Under the pieces are notes generated by a model. The model was given only the letters and a program-made list of their open reading frames with translations. It was not told the origin of the DNA and did not search any database. A stretch of 64,000 nucleotides of DNA. It comes from Haloprofundus halobius. Its GTDB lineage: Archaea > Halobacteriota > Halobacteria > Halobacteriales > Haloferacaceae. The stretch lies in contig NZ_CP083666.1 of the NCBI RefSeq assembly GCF_020097835.1, positions 62,001 through 126,000 on the forward strand, given 5' to 3'. The first letter of the stretch is position 1, and every line of letters begins with the position of its first letter. Positions 1-7,966 of the stretch are shown piece by piece. Position numbers and translations under genes: made by a program.

Positions 1-66
1 CTCGAGGACTCTCTGTGATGCGCCTGCCAAGTTTATCACACCCCCGAGGGGTGCAGGTGTTACTTA

Positions 67-351
67 GTGCACCAACCAACGTTCCGACGACAGATCGGTG
101 TTCGACTTCGAACGATTGTCTCTCAACTCTCCCGACACGGGAGACTCCCAGCACTCTCTAATCCCCGGTGTGCGCATCCAGGCTCAGACCGGTCGCTGTA
201 TCTCATCGGCTCTGAGTCGCTGCAATGTTGTGAGTTCTGTGGTGCCGTCTTGATGCGAAGAGCGCTTCCAGATCCCGCAGGGACGACGACGTATCTCGTC
301 GATGAGCCAACCCGTGAAAGTCGACCAGAGCAGGCGTTATTTCCAGATTGA
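67..351 (+). CDS. Small hypothetical protein with one CxxC
   Basis: A 94-residue reading frame with a GTG start. The only recognisable feature is a cysteine cluster CCEFC at residues 54-58, a single CxxC knuckle that could bind zinc alone or as a dimer. The last 30 residues are acidic and proline-containing, as in many haloarchaeal proteins. No second CxxC is present, so this is not a complete zinc ribbon. I do not recognise the family. The upstream end of the window limits promoter inspection; a short C/G hairpin lies about 25 nt before the start. It may be a real small gene or a fragment. Confidence 0.45.
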   Translation: MHQPTFRRQIGVRLRTIVSQLSRHGRLPALSNPRCAHPGSDRSLYLIGSESLQCCEFCGAVLMRRALPDPAGTTTYLVDEPTRESRPEQALFPD

Positions 352-446
352 GAGTGTTTGAGACGAATAATCCGGCGGTTACTCAGCTTCTCGAGGTGAC
401 CATCCCTCTCTCACAAATCAGAGATTTGTCAACAAAACGCTCCTCA

Positions 447-878
447 TCAAATATCAGGGCGCGGCATCGACTCTAGCTCTTTGATTCGGCTTGTCTTTTC
501 GACAGCGGCGTACTGTCGTTTCCAGGCGTCCTCCGGGAAGAGGCCATTGCGATCGAACAGGTCGCGTGCTTCGGGAGTGAGCTCGAAGAACTGGTAGGGG
601 TAACCTCGGATACGGCTCCCCGGTTTGAACTCGCGGACGCGGACAACATCGACATCCGTGAGGGTGTTGAGGTGGCGACGAATCGAGTCGTCGCTGAGTG
701 GTGGATTCATATAATCGAGTTCTTCGACGCTGGGTGCGCCCACCGGATGACCGACGATATCTGTGAGAATGTCTGCACGTTTTTTATCAGTCGCTCGCTG
801 GAGTGCACGCCACGTGTCGAACGCTGTTTCACCCTCGTTGGTTTCGTCCTCGGGTACCGGCTCTGTCTCCGGTATCAT
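447..878 (-). CDS. Winged-helix (ArsR-like) transcriptional regulator
   Basis: Haloarchaeal DNA-binding protein of about 143 residues. A helix-turn-helix/wing core spans roughly residues 30-110: a helix with KKRADILTDIVGHP, a recognition region around SDDSIRRHLNTLTDVDVVRV, and a wing with GYPYQFFELTPEA. The frame is open to 917, but I chose the ATG at 878 because a TATA-like TTTATGA lies about 30 nt upstream, fitting a leaderless transcript; upstream in-frame Met codons would fall in that promoter. Target genes are unknown; the divergent neighbour at 1016 is one candidate. Confidence 0.7.
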   Translation of the reverse strand: MIPETEPVPEDETNEGETAFDTWRALQRATDKKRADILTDIVGHPVGAPSVEELDYMNPPLSDDSIRRHLNTLTDVDVVRVREFKPGSRIRGYPYQFFELTPEARDLFDRNGLFPEDAWKRQYAAVEKTSRIKELESMPRPDI

Positions 879-1015
879 ATCTCTCTGTTGTACTGGCAGT
901 CTCATAAAGACTCGCACCTAGGTGAGTGTATTTCGCAATTAGTACCATAACTACTTGGACGTTATTGTGACGAAGAACCGTTGATTAATGAGTCGAGAAA
1001 TAGAGTAACTGACTA

Positions 1016-1615
1016 ATGGACGATGAGGCCAGCCGCCCCGAGTTAGGCGACGCTGTCGAAGAGACGATTCCGACAGAGTCGGAGATCATGGCCGAAATTG
1101 GAGATATACGGCTCTCACCATCTGATCACCAGCAAATCAAAGATTTGGTGAATGGCGACGAGATGCGCCGTATCAAGAACCACGACCGTCGGTATCTAAT
1201 CGTGGGCGCTGGTGGTGAAACCGAAGCTGCAACACGCCGCATGATCGTCTATGATCGTCTGGATGAACGTCGTGATGCAATTTCGATGCGGTTAGAAGAC
1301 TTTGGGCTGACTCCTGACGACATCGAACTGTGGACTCGTGTGTTCGACATCCTCTGCGGGCGTGCAACGCAGATCGTTGGCGTGATTGAAGACTTCGACG
1401 GAGGCTACGTGTGGGAACTTGGACTGCTCTTTGCGTCATCGTATCGAAAAAAGGTTTGGGTACTGAAGCGACGGTACGCAGACGAAAAGACTGAACACGA
1501 CCACTTTGACAATGGAATGGCTGCTTCGCACGTCAACGTGTTGTTGACCGGCAAGCGCTGTTTCGAATGGCGTGACGTAGACGAACTTCGTGACGCTGTG
1601 GACGAACTTCCTTGA
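1016..1615 (+). CDS. Hypothetical protein, nucleoside deoxyribosyltransferase-like fold
   Basis: A 199-residue soluble protein. Residues about 60-170 resemble the Rossmann-like nucleoside 2-deoxyribosyltransferase/TIR-like fold: a first strand RYLIVGAGGET, a charged helix region, then RATQIVGVIEDFDGGYVWELGLLFA with the D..G..WE.G pattern that in this fold holds a catalytic Glu, followed by KKVWVLKR. The family resembles haloarchaeal DUF7509-type proteins (name from memory). The substrate is unknown; NAD or nucleotide cleavage is only an inference from the fold. It is convergent with the PIN/RHH module downstream. Confidence 0.6.
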   Translation: MDDEASRPELGDAVEETIPTESEIMAEIGDIRLSPSDHQQIKDLVNGDEMRRIKNHDRRYLIVGAGGETEAATRRMIVYDRLDERRDAISMRLEDFGLTPDDIELWTRVFDILCGRATQIVGVIEDFDGGYVWELGLLFASSYRKKVWVLKRRYADEKTEHDHFDNGMAASHVNVLLTGKRCFEWRDVDELRDAVDELP

Positions 1616-1643
1616 CAAATACGAGTGCTACTCGAACTTGCTC

Positions 1644-2138
1644 TCAGACCTCTTCGAATAGCTGACGTGCGTATCGATATATCGGTGCCCCAAGCCAGTC
1701 TCTTTGCTCGGCAATCGTTTCGAGTGCTGACTTCGCTGTGTCTTCGCTCAGGGCGCCTCGCTTGACGAGCGCACGGAGAACAACCGGCGAGAGTGCGACC
1801 TCTGCGTCGATGAGGTGCTGTAGCTCTGGAAGTGCGCGATAGTCGTCAGTAATTAGAAAGGCTGCATCAATCTCTCTCATTGCTGCGACGCAACTTGCTT
1901 CTCCGTCGTCGATTCGACTCGTTACGAACTTTTCGCCGGTGATGTCAAGAGAGTCGATTCGCTCAAGCTGATCGAGAACTGTTGAAGCACCTCGTCCATG
2001 CTCATCATCGTAGTCGGCAGTCACTTCGAGCTCATCGATTACTACGTGGGTCGCAACGACATCAAACTCTGCAAGTGTAACGCCAAGAGCGTCACCGACT
2101 GCGAGTGAAACAAGCGCACTCGTATCTATAACGAGCAT
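1644..2138 (-). CDS. PIN-domain toxin (VapC-type ribonuclease)
   Basis: A 164-residue PIN-domain protein. The four acidic positions of the magnesium-binding site are visible: D5 in MLVIDTS, E36 in VIDELE, E80 in DDGEAS and D98/D99 in LITDDY. PIN toxins cleave RNA, often tRNA or rRNA, and are neutralised by a small DNA-binding antitoxin. The gene directly follows the RHH gene (stop at 2139, start at 2138), so the two are translated from one message. The frame appears intact. The RNA target cannot be read from the sequence. Confidence 0.85.
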   Translation of the reverse strand: MLVIDTSALVSLAVGDALGVTLAEFDVVATHVVIDELEVTADYDDEHGRGASTVLDQLERIDSLDITGEKFVTSRIDDGEASCVAAMREIDAAFLITDDYRALPELQHLIDAEVALSPVVLRALVKRGALSEDTAKSALETIAEQRDWLGAPIYRYARQLFEEV

Positions 2139-2441
2139 TCAGAGGTCAGCAAGTTTGTCTGCAAGCTCTTCACCGCGATCTAAGACCTCTTTTGATGCAC
2201 GGACTGCTTCGGCGTCTTGTCGCCCGATGATATCGACGAGGATCCCAAATTCGATTTGATCGTCAAGATAGAGGTCGACGACCGCTTCGCGGAACTTCTC
2301 TTCAGATTCTATCTCTTCGAGGTACTGTCGAAGTGCCTCGACGAGCAGTTCAGTTCGATTCTTGTGCGTGATTTCGGCTGCGATATCTGCGTGTGTAATC
2401 AACTCTTCCGGAAGTCGGAAGTTGACGCGTTTTGTACCCAT
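2139..2441 (-). CDS. Ribbon-helix-helix antitoxin
   Basis: A 100-residue protein with an N-terminal ribbon-helix-helix fold: strand KRVNFRLPEELI (residues 4-15), then two helices to about residue 45 (NRTELLVEALRQYLEE). The acidic C-terminal half is the likely toxin-binding region. It precedes the PIN gene in the same operon. A perfect 9-bp inverted repeat begins 4 nt upstream of the start codon and is the obvious operator for autorepression by the RHH dimer, as is usual in type II modules. Confidence 0.85.
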   Translation of the reverse strand: MGTKRVNFRLPEELITHADIAAEITHKNRTELLVEALRQYLEEIESEEKFREAVVDLYLDDQIEFGILVDIIGRQDAEAVRASKEVLDRGEELADKLADL

Positions 2442-2444
2442 TCG

Positions 2445-2465
2445 TGTACATACATTGTATGTACA
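2445..2465. promoter_or_regulatory. Palindromic operator of the RHH/PIN operon
   Basis: Perfect inverted repeat TGTACATAC-ATT-GTATGTACA directly before the antitoxin start at 2441. Its spacing and symmetry suit binding of an RHH dimer pair; the function is inferred from position. Confidence 0.7.
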
Positions 2466-2599
2466 ATAGCAAAAGTGTGTTGTCGGGAGTGTGTTTTCTG
2501 CCAGCGAACTGCTTCAGGGCCAAGCCCCGAAGCCTCGGCCTGCTTCGCTTATAGAACGAGAAGAACAGGGTGGCTGAATCTGGTGTTGCTCTTTAATCT

Positions 2600-2932
2600 T
2601 CGTCGGCGGCACGCCCCGCTCGCCGCCCTTTGTCCTTCGTTCGCTCGCCCAGTTGGACGCCAGCGGGTTAGCCAGTCGGTCCGTGCGCTCCGTGGGTGCG
2701 CCGGACCGCCAAGCTAACTCCGCTGGCCGCTCACTACGGGCGGGGCGGCGCGCGTGGCTGGTTGGTGCGTTCTTTCGGCACGCGCCGCTTCGCGCCCCGG
2801 GCGCGAAGCGAAGGCGCAAAGCGGCGCGTGCAGACGTCTCTGTCGAGAAACTGTCGGTGTGGTCGTGTAGAAAACCGCGAGTAAGGTCGCGGTTGTCGGG
2901 CGTCGTGAAACGCCTTCGGAGTTAGGACTCCA
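2600..2932 (+). repeat. Tandem stem-loop region ahead of the RPA-like gene
   Basis: GC-rich non-coding DNA of the long 2466-2932 gap. Stems read on the plus strand: a long nested stem about 2660-2725 (CCAGCGG...CCGCTGG arms with an inner GGTCCG...CGGACC); a 19-bp stem with one mismatch, 2778-2796 with 2813-2831, enclosing a second palindrome; CCGCGA/TCGCGG 2875-2892; GGCGT/ACGCC 2899-2914; and GGAGT/ACTCC 2918-2931. The last stem ends one base before the ATG at 2933 and contains the only Shine-Dalgarno-like GGAG. I see no gene here. Confidence 0.6.
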
Positions 2933-3823
2933 ATGGCAAGTACGAACGCACTCGGTAATGAAGTTGCGGGACAGCGCGGTGAACAATCTGAGAACGCGGA
3001 TGTCATTCTCGACGAGGATGGATTCGAGGTAATCGACGAGGTTGCAGAACGCGAGCGAAACCTCAGGGCGACAGTAGAGATGGAGATTCAAGCGAAAATC
3101 GATATCGACCACTACGAGACGCGACGGCGTGGGTTAACCCTTGAGCAGGAAGAGCGGATTGAAGCGAGAGAGTGGGAACTCGGACGGACGAGAGTGCGGT
3201 TCGACAGACAGCAGGAGTCGGACCGAGAAGCACGGACGCGACGAGTGGCAGAGCAGGGAAGCGTCGAACGGCGGCGTGAATTCGGAAAGCGGGCGGCGAG
3301 CGTGGACCCGTGGGCGGACCCGGATGTGGTCGATGCGCGTGAGCAACTGTCGTGCGAGAAGTTGGCGACAGTAAACCAGGAAGCGGTACGGGTAGCAGCG
3401 AAGCTTTCGGGGTGGTCGCAGGCGGCGGTCAGTCGACGAGTGGCCGAGCGCGTCGTTGACGGCACGGATGTCCTCAGTGCAGTCATCAGGGTATTCGAGG
3501 AGTTCCAGAGTGACCCTGGTCGAGTGGTTCCAATCGCAGCGCTCGAAGAGGTGCGAAGTCACGAGGTGAGCATCTCGGGGACGATAACCCAGTTATGGGA
3601 GCCACGAAGCCGTGCGATCCAACAAGTCGGACTCATCGAAGACGAGAGCGGACGAACGAAGTTCACGGTCTGGGAGAAATCGGAGATGCCGATGCTGGGT
3701 GAAGACGACCGAGTGGTGTTGCACAACGTGGCGCGAAATTGGTATCAGGGTCGGTGCTCGGTTGCACTAACGGGCTGGTCGTCGATTTCGTTCCCCGAAC
3801 GTGAGCGATGGTGGGCTAAGTAG
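2933..3823 (+). CDS. RPA-like OB-fold DNA-binding protein
   Basis: A 296-residue protein of a haloarchaeal family annotated as DNA-binding or replication factor A-like. Residues about 30-115 are a highly charged, probably coiled region; 135-185 form a small helical domain (QAAVSRRVAERVVDG); 205-290 look like a single-strand-binding OB fold, with SISGTITQLW, GLIEDESGRTKFTVWE, VVLHNVARNWYQGRCSVAL and conserved aromatics. Its role is probably single-stranded DNA binding. The gene lies behind an unusual series of hairpins and is followed by a T-tract terminator. Such genes are often found on plasmid-like or accessory DNA. Confidence 0.75.
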   Translation: MASTNALGNEVAGQRGEQSENADVILDEDGFEVIDEVAERERNLRATVEMEIQAKIDIDHYETRRRGLTLEQEERIEAREWELGRTRVRFDRQQESDREARTRRVAEQGSVERRREFGKRAASVDPWADPDVVDAREQLSCEKLATVNQEAVRVAAKLSGWSQAAVSRRVAERVVDGTDVLSAVIRVFEEFQSDPGRVVPIAALEEVRSHEVSISGTITQLWEPRSRAIQQVGLIEDESGRTKFTVWEKSEMPMLGEDDRVVLHNVARNWYQGRCSVALTGWSSISFPERERWWAK

Positions 3824-3837
3824 CTCACTTCGGCCAT

Positions 3838-3848
3838 CCTTTTTTTCT
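3838..3848 (+). terminator. T-tract terminator after the RPA-like gene
   Basis: A run of seven T residues (3840-3846) lies 17 nt after the stop codon. Oligo-T on the coding strand is the usual archaeal termination signal. Confidence 0.5.
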
Positions 3849-3957
3849 GAACGCCAGCTTCCTCCCCAGCCGTCGTCCTCGCTTCGCTCGGACGCCCCTC
3901 GCGCGCGGTCGTGGCCGGAGGCCACTCTTCGCACGCGCCATAGAAAACTTTGGGCTT

Positions 3958-3992
3958 CACTTGAGATCCTTCCCGTCCTATAGGGCGGGGCT
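3958..3992 (-). mobile_element. Solo right end of an IS1341/IS605-type element
   Basis: Read on the minus strand, GAAAGCCCCGCCC-TATA-GGACGGGAAGGATCTCAA has the hairpin plus GGA(A)GGATNTCA layout also seen at the other IS605-type right ends here (7936-7966 and about 47886-47920). No transposase gene accompanies it. The stop codon of the ATPase gene lies in the hairpin loop, so the relic supplies the end of that protein. Confidence 0.5.
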
Positions 3993-5390
3993 TTCTCCTT
4001 GACTCTCCGTAAGGGCGTTTACGACATCTGCAGCAGTAAAGAGCGAAACGTCATCACGTTCGACGGCGACCTCTTTCAGAGAGTTCTTGAATCCACTTTT
4101 AGAGAATACAGCGTACTCACAGCTGCGCTCTCCACCTTGTTCTGGCTTCCAGCGAAGTGCCGATTCATGGTTCTCGAGTTTACTCAGTACATCATACCCA
4201 ACAGGCGAATTCTGGAACTTGCACTCTCCGATGAGCAACACATCGCTGTTAGTAATTCCGACGACGTCGATTTCATGGTTTTGATACCACCACCGTCCGG
4301 TTCGAGTGATGGTCTGAGAGGGGTAGAGTTTCCGAAGGGCGTGTTGCGCAAGCGTCTCGAATGTCTCGCTAGCGAAATCGTTCATCTCGGGTTCCACAAC
4401 TGTGTCATATGCACCTGGCATGAGTTGGTCGTACTGAGTGGGCGTCCCATAGAGGAACCGGAACCAAAACTCGAACATCGAATCTACGATACGGTATTGG
4501 CCTCTCCGGGACTTTTCAGGTCGCTCTGTGACTGGAACTTCTCGTTCGACGAGACGAAGTCGTTTGAGTCGGTCGATATATCGAGAAATTTGATCTGAGT
4601 TGACTCCGCTTGCCTGTGCGATTTCGTTGAGGAAAGTGTTTCCGCCGGCGATTGCTTCTAGAATAGAGAAATATCGTGTCGGCTCAGAGAGCTCCATCCG
4701 GAGTACGTAGTCGGGGTCGTTGTGAAGAGACGAATGCGATGAGAGGAGTGTTTGTTCGATTGCATTACTGAGGGTGTTGTAGGTGGCTGCTTCTTCGATG
4801 TAGTAGGGGATGCCCCCGAATACAGCCCAAAGCAGAATTTGTTCGCTGGGATTGTATGTATCGGGATAGAGGCTCATCGCTGCTTTGAACGGCAGCTCGG
4901 TGATGTCGAGTTTCTCAGAGCATCGACCATACAGCGGGCTGTTCCCGAGGAGCGCTGCGTCTTCCATCATACTGATCGAGGACCCGACTAACACGAGAGT
5001 TAGTGCAGACTGGTCCACACCATAGTCGTACAATTCTTGAATAACTGATGGGAGACTGGACTCTTCTTCGATAAGATATGGGAACTCGTCTAGCACCACA
5101 ATCGCGTCTTGGTCTGCGAGATACCCAATTAGTGAATCCCAGTCTTTTCGGATACGTGAGATCCCGGGAAAGGACTCTTCGGCTGTTTCGATGAACTCTC
5201 GGATCTGAAGTTCCTTCGTCTTTTGTTTTGCTTGAAATAGAACGACGCCCTCGTAGTCAGTAAGAGACTCACGCACGAGGGCCGTCTTTCCTAATCGGCG
5301 GCGGCCAAAGATCACAGCTAACTCTGCTTGATCAGAGTCGTAAAGCGCAGTAAGCCGTCCAAGCTCTGCGTTCCGGTCGACGAATTCCAT
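3978..5390 (-). CDS. Archaeal ATPase (ATPase_2) with DUF234 nuclease-like C-terminus
   Basis: A 470-residue protein of the archaeal STAND/ATPase_2 + DUF234 type. Walker A is GRRRLGKT (residues 29-36), Walker B VVLDEF (98-103). A winged-helix region spans about 240-290. The DUF234 part has the PD-(D/E)XK-like pattern EIDVVG (373-378) and GECK (388-391). Such proteins are common on archaeal mobile DNA; the biochemical role is unsettled. The final residues GESPAL and the stop come from an IS605-type right end, so the native C-terminus may be lost. Two palindromes 48-92 nt upstream could be its operator. Confidence 0.75.
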   Translation of the reverse strand: MEFVDRNAELGRLTALYDSDQAELAVIFGRRRLGKTALVRESLTDYEGVVLFQAKQKTKELQIREFIETAEESFPGISRIRKDWDSLIGYLADQDAIVVLDEFPYLIEEESSLPSVIQELYDYGVDQSALTLVLVGSSISMMEDAALLGNSPLYGRCSEKLDITELPFKAAMSLYPDTYNPSEQILLWAVFGGIPYYIEEAATYNTLSNAIEQTLLSSHSSLHNDPDYVLRMELSEPTRYFSILEAIAGGNTFLNEIAQASGVNSDQISRYIDRLKRLRLVEREVPVTERPEKSRRGQYRIVDSMFEFWFRFLYGTPTQYDQLMPGAYDTVVEPEMNDFASETFETLAQHALRKLYPSQTITRTGRWWYQNHEIDVVGITNSDVLLIGECKFQNSPVGYDVLSKLENHESALRWKPEQGGERSCEYAVFSKSGFKNSLKEVAVERDDVSLFTAADVVNALTESQGESPAL

Positions 5391-5438
5391 GCGAAGGTAT
5401 ACGTGTGCTGAAGCAAAAGCGTACTGCTAAGGTAACTC

Positions 5439-5482
5439 AAAATACGGTATTTCAGAATACCCTATTTTCGAGTACCGTACTC
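5439..5482. promoter_or_regulatory. Two adjacent palindromes upstream of the ATPase gene
   Basis: AAAATACGGTATT (5439-5451) faces AATACCCTATTTT (5456-5468) with one mismatch and loop TCAG. GAGTAC-C-GTACTC follows at 5470-5482. Both sit 49-92 bp before the minus-strand start at 5390. They are probable regulator-binding sites. The rest of 5391-5783 holds only another GGAGGTG/CACCACCTCC inverted repeat (about 5657-5680). Confidence 0.45.
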
Positions 5483-5783
5483 ATCCAGGGTGGGTGAACG
5501 AGTAGACTGCGCGCTCGCAACTGTATCGCTGTGAGAGGCACAGAGAACTGTTCTATGCCGAAGGAAGACTGGCTTGGTGGCGGTGGGGGAGAAGATATCC
5601 TGGAGCCACCTATACGAGATTTGGATGTTGCAGTTCACTCAACAAACATCCCGAAGGAGGTGTGGTATTCACCACCTCCGACGTTCAAACTGCGTACCTC
5701 TCGATTTGCCGCGCACGCTTGACCACTTCTTCAAATCGCTTCTGGAGATTCTGTTCGAACGTATTAATATTAAATTAACTGAC

Positions 5784-6137
5784 ATGTCGGCCCCGAAGAC
5801 TGCGACAGACGCCACGACGACAGTATCCGGAAACGATTCTACCGCTGTCGAAGCAAACAATTCGATTGAACAGCCACCCCCACTCCCTGATCACTTGACT
5901 AAGCGCTATGAGAGTGAGAAATACCCTGAACGCAACCCCCAGACCACTCGTCAAGTGATCGTGGTGATAAACACGCCTGACGAGGAGACGCGAGATTACC
6001 GTCCTCACGTGAAGGGTGCCTTCAGATGGTGGCAGCAAAATTCGACTGCGTTTTTCGGCCCTGGAAACTACACGTACTCACTCACCGAAAATGCGTCGAA
6101 TACAACTGTAGTGATAAACTTTGTTTCTGATAGATAG
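5784..6137 (+). pseudogene. 5' half of a metzincin protease gene cut by an insertion sequence
   Basis: An open frame from ATG 5784 encodes a Ser/Thr-rich N-terminus and then a folded part ending ...NTTVVINFVSD. The frame stops at 6135 just where the IS200/IS605 left end begins. Its continuation is found after the right end at about 7967-8271. Joining the halves gives a protein of about 210 residues. No clear signal peptide precedes it; the true start could lie further upstream, since the frame is open back to 5574. The protein cannot be made intact. Confidence 0.6.
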
Positions 6138-6272
6138 TGCGAGCGCATACCCGCGTCTTCAGGCGCGGGTCAAGCGGACAATAGCGTACACATCCACCGA
6201 CGATGGCACGGCTGGGTTTCCCACCGTGAACCGTCGTTTTAAAACACTTTGGATTCATAGTGTGTAGTACGG

Positions 6273-6659
6273 ATGAAGACCACACGGCACGCAACGTACA
6301 ACCTCAACTACCACATAGTGTGGATACCGAAGTACCGCCAATCGGTACTCGTCGGTAACGTTGCAACCCGTGTACGAGACATCCTCCACGAAATAGCCGA
6401 TGACAAGGGGTTGGAGATTATCGACCTCACTGTTCACCCCGACTACATCCACCTATTCGTCAGTAGCCCGCCGAAACACGCTCCGTCACTTCTCGCCAAC
6501 TGGTTCAAAGGCATCAGTTCGCGCAAATACAACCACCGCTACGCCGACCACGACGGCGAGAAAATCAAGTGGGCACGCGGCTACTACGCAGGAACAGCAG
6601 GCCACGTTTCGAGCGAGACTGTCGAGAAGTACATCCGGCGTCACGAGGAGGACAAATAG
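6273..6659 (+). CDS. tnpA: IS200-type TnpA transposase, HUH motif altered
   Basis: A 128-residue Y1 transposase, the usual family length. It normally cuts single-stranded element ends with a catalytic tyrosine, here Y120 in EKYIRRH. The family's metal-binding HUH motif (normally PDHVHL) reads P56-D57-Y58-I59-H60-L61, so the first histidine is a tyrosine; one C-to-T change in a CAC codon would do this. The rest of the fold (NYHIVWIPKYR, WARGYYAGTAGHVSS) is intact. The stop overlaps the tnpB GTG start. Activity is doubtful. Confidence 0.85.
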   Translation: MKTTRHATYNLNYHIVWIPKYRQSVLVGNVATRVRDILHEIADDKGLEIIDLTVHPDYIHLFVSSPPKHAPSLLANWFKGISSRKYNHRYADHDGEKIKWARGYYAGTAGHVSSETVEKYIRRHEEDK

Positions 6660-7893
6660 TGACCGAACTCACCGAGACGCTGGAACTGAAACTTGTGGAA
6701 CCGAACGCCCACAAGCATCGGAAACTCTGTGAGACGAGACGTGCGTACCAAGACGCGCTCAAAGCCGCGTTCAACGCCAACTGCACCACCAGTCGGCGGC
6801 CAACGACGTGGTGGTCAACTACGACCTGAGCGGCTACGCGAAAAACGCGCTCAAGAAATACGTCCCGCAACTTTGTGGCGGAAGCTACGACGCGAAAGAG
6901 CTTCACGACGACCACCCTGTTCGGTTCACAAACGAAGGTCCGAAGCTCGACCACAAGCCACAGAACGCAATCGAGTGGTACATCAAAATCCCGCACCACG
7001 ACGACTACCACCTCTGGGTGCCCGCTCAAATCAATCCTGAACAGCGAAAGTGGCTCGAAGCGTTGTACGCCGAAGACGCGAAGATGCGTGAGTGTCGGTT
7101 GTTTGACCGTGACGACGAGTGGTACTTCCACATCGTCGCCACACGGGACGTGGAGAAACGAGAAACCAGTTCGGCTGAGACGCCGATTGGGGTAGATATT
7201 GGGGAAGCCTCTTTGTTAACGGTGTGTCACCGTGACGAGCGCGGCTCCCCGACTGCACCCAACCTCTGGAATGACGAAGGAAAGGCGGTTCGACAACTCC
7301 GCGAGACATATTTCACGGCGATTCGACGCCTTCAGCAACGCGGAAGCGAACGTATCGCTGAATCCTACGGCGACGAACTGTGGCGACACATCGACCACAT
7401 CCTTCACACGGTCACGTCGGAGGTCGTCGCCTACGCCGACCAATTCGAGAACCCCGTACTGGTTCTGGAAGACTTGACGCACATCCGTGAGAACATGGAC
7501 TATGGTGCGTTCATGAACCGCCGCCTCCACGGATGGGGCTTTGCGAAGATGCACGCGCAGATTCGCTATAAAGCACTTGAGAAAGGGATTCGCGTCGAAA
7601 CGGTGAATCCTGCATACACCTCGAAGACGTGCTACTGTTGCGGTGAACAGGGCTATCGTTCGAAGCAGGCGACGTTCACGTGTTCCAACACGGAGTGTTG
7701 GGTTTCAGAGTACCAAGCAGACATTAACGCCTCGCTCAATATTGCAGACCGCTACCTCAGCGGAGAGAGCCATTCAAGAGAACACACGAGTGGCGATGAC
7801 TCGGCTGAGGAAGGGGGACGTTTGACCGTCTCACAAGACAGCCAAGCCGATGCTGACACCCAGCAAGAGACGCTTGGAACGTATGCGTCTTGA
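6659..7893 (+). pseudogene. tnpB: TnpB RNA-guided nuclease gene with a frameshift
   Basis: Starts at GTG 6659 overlapping the tnpA stop: VTELTETLELKLVEPNAHKHRKL and on to about 6788. The frame then changes; homologous sequence (QSAANDVVVNYDLSGYAK) resumes in another frame from 6790, implying one missing base in ACCACCAG. Downstream all TnpB parts are visible, numbered from GTG 6808: RuvC D130 (GVDIGE), E221 (VLEDL), D305 (YQADINAS), and the zinc finger C275/C278/C292/C297. An internal start at 6808 could give a 361-residue protein lacking the N-terminal nucleic-acid-binding part. Confidence 0.75.
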
Positions 7894-7966
7894 AACCTGA
7901 GGGCCGCGCTCGGCCCGAAATCCCATGGTGGGATTCCCGCGGCTAAAGCCGCGGGAGGAGGTCAAG
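7800..7966 (+). ncRNA. Probable omega-RNA/right-end RNA of the IS element
   Basis: In this family the guide RNA for TnpB spans the 3' end of tnpB and the right end of the element. Here that stretch has two hairpins: AATCCCA/TGGGATT around 7919-7935 and CCCGCGGC/GCCGCGGG 7936-7955. The guide would continue into the flanking protease sequence after 7966. Assignment rests on position and structure only. Confidence 0.4.

Larger units (their letters stand above)
6138..7966 (+). mobile_element. IS200/IS605 element inserted in the protease gene
   Basis: Complete-length element with tnpA and tnpB in the same direction. The left end has hairpin CCCGCG(6151-6156)/CGCGGG(6165-6170). The right end has CCCGCGGC-TAAA-GCCGCGGG (7936-7955) followed by AGGAGGTCAAG. 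No target duplication is expected for this family, and the flanks rejoin the two protease halves. Exact cleavage points are uncertain by a few bases. Both genes carry apparent inactivating changes, so the copy is probably immobile. Confidence 0.8.
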
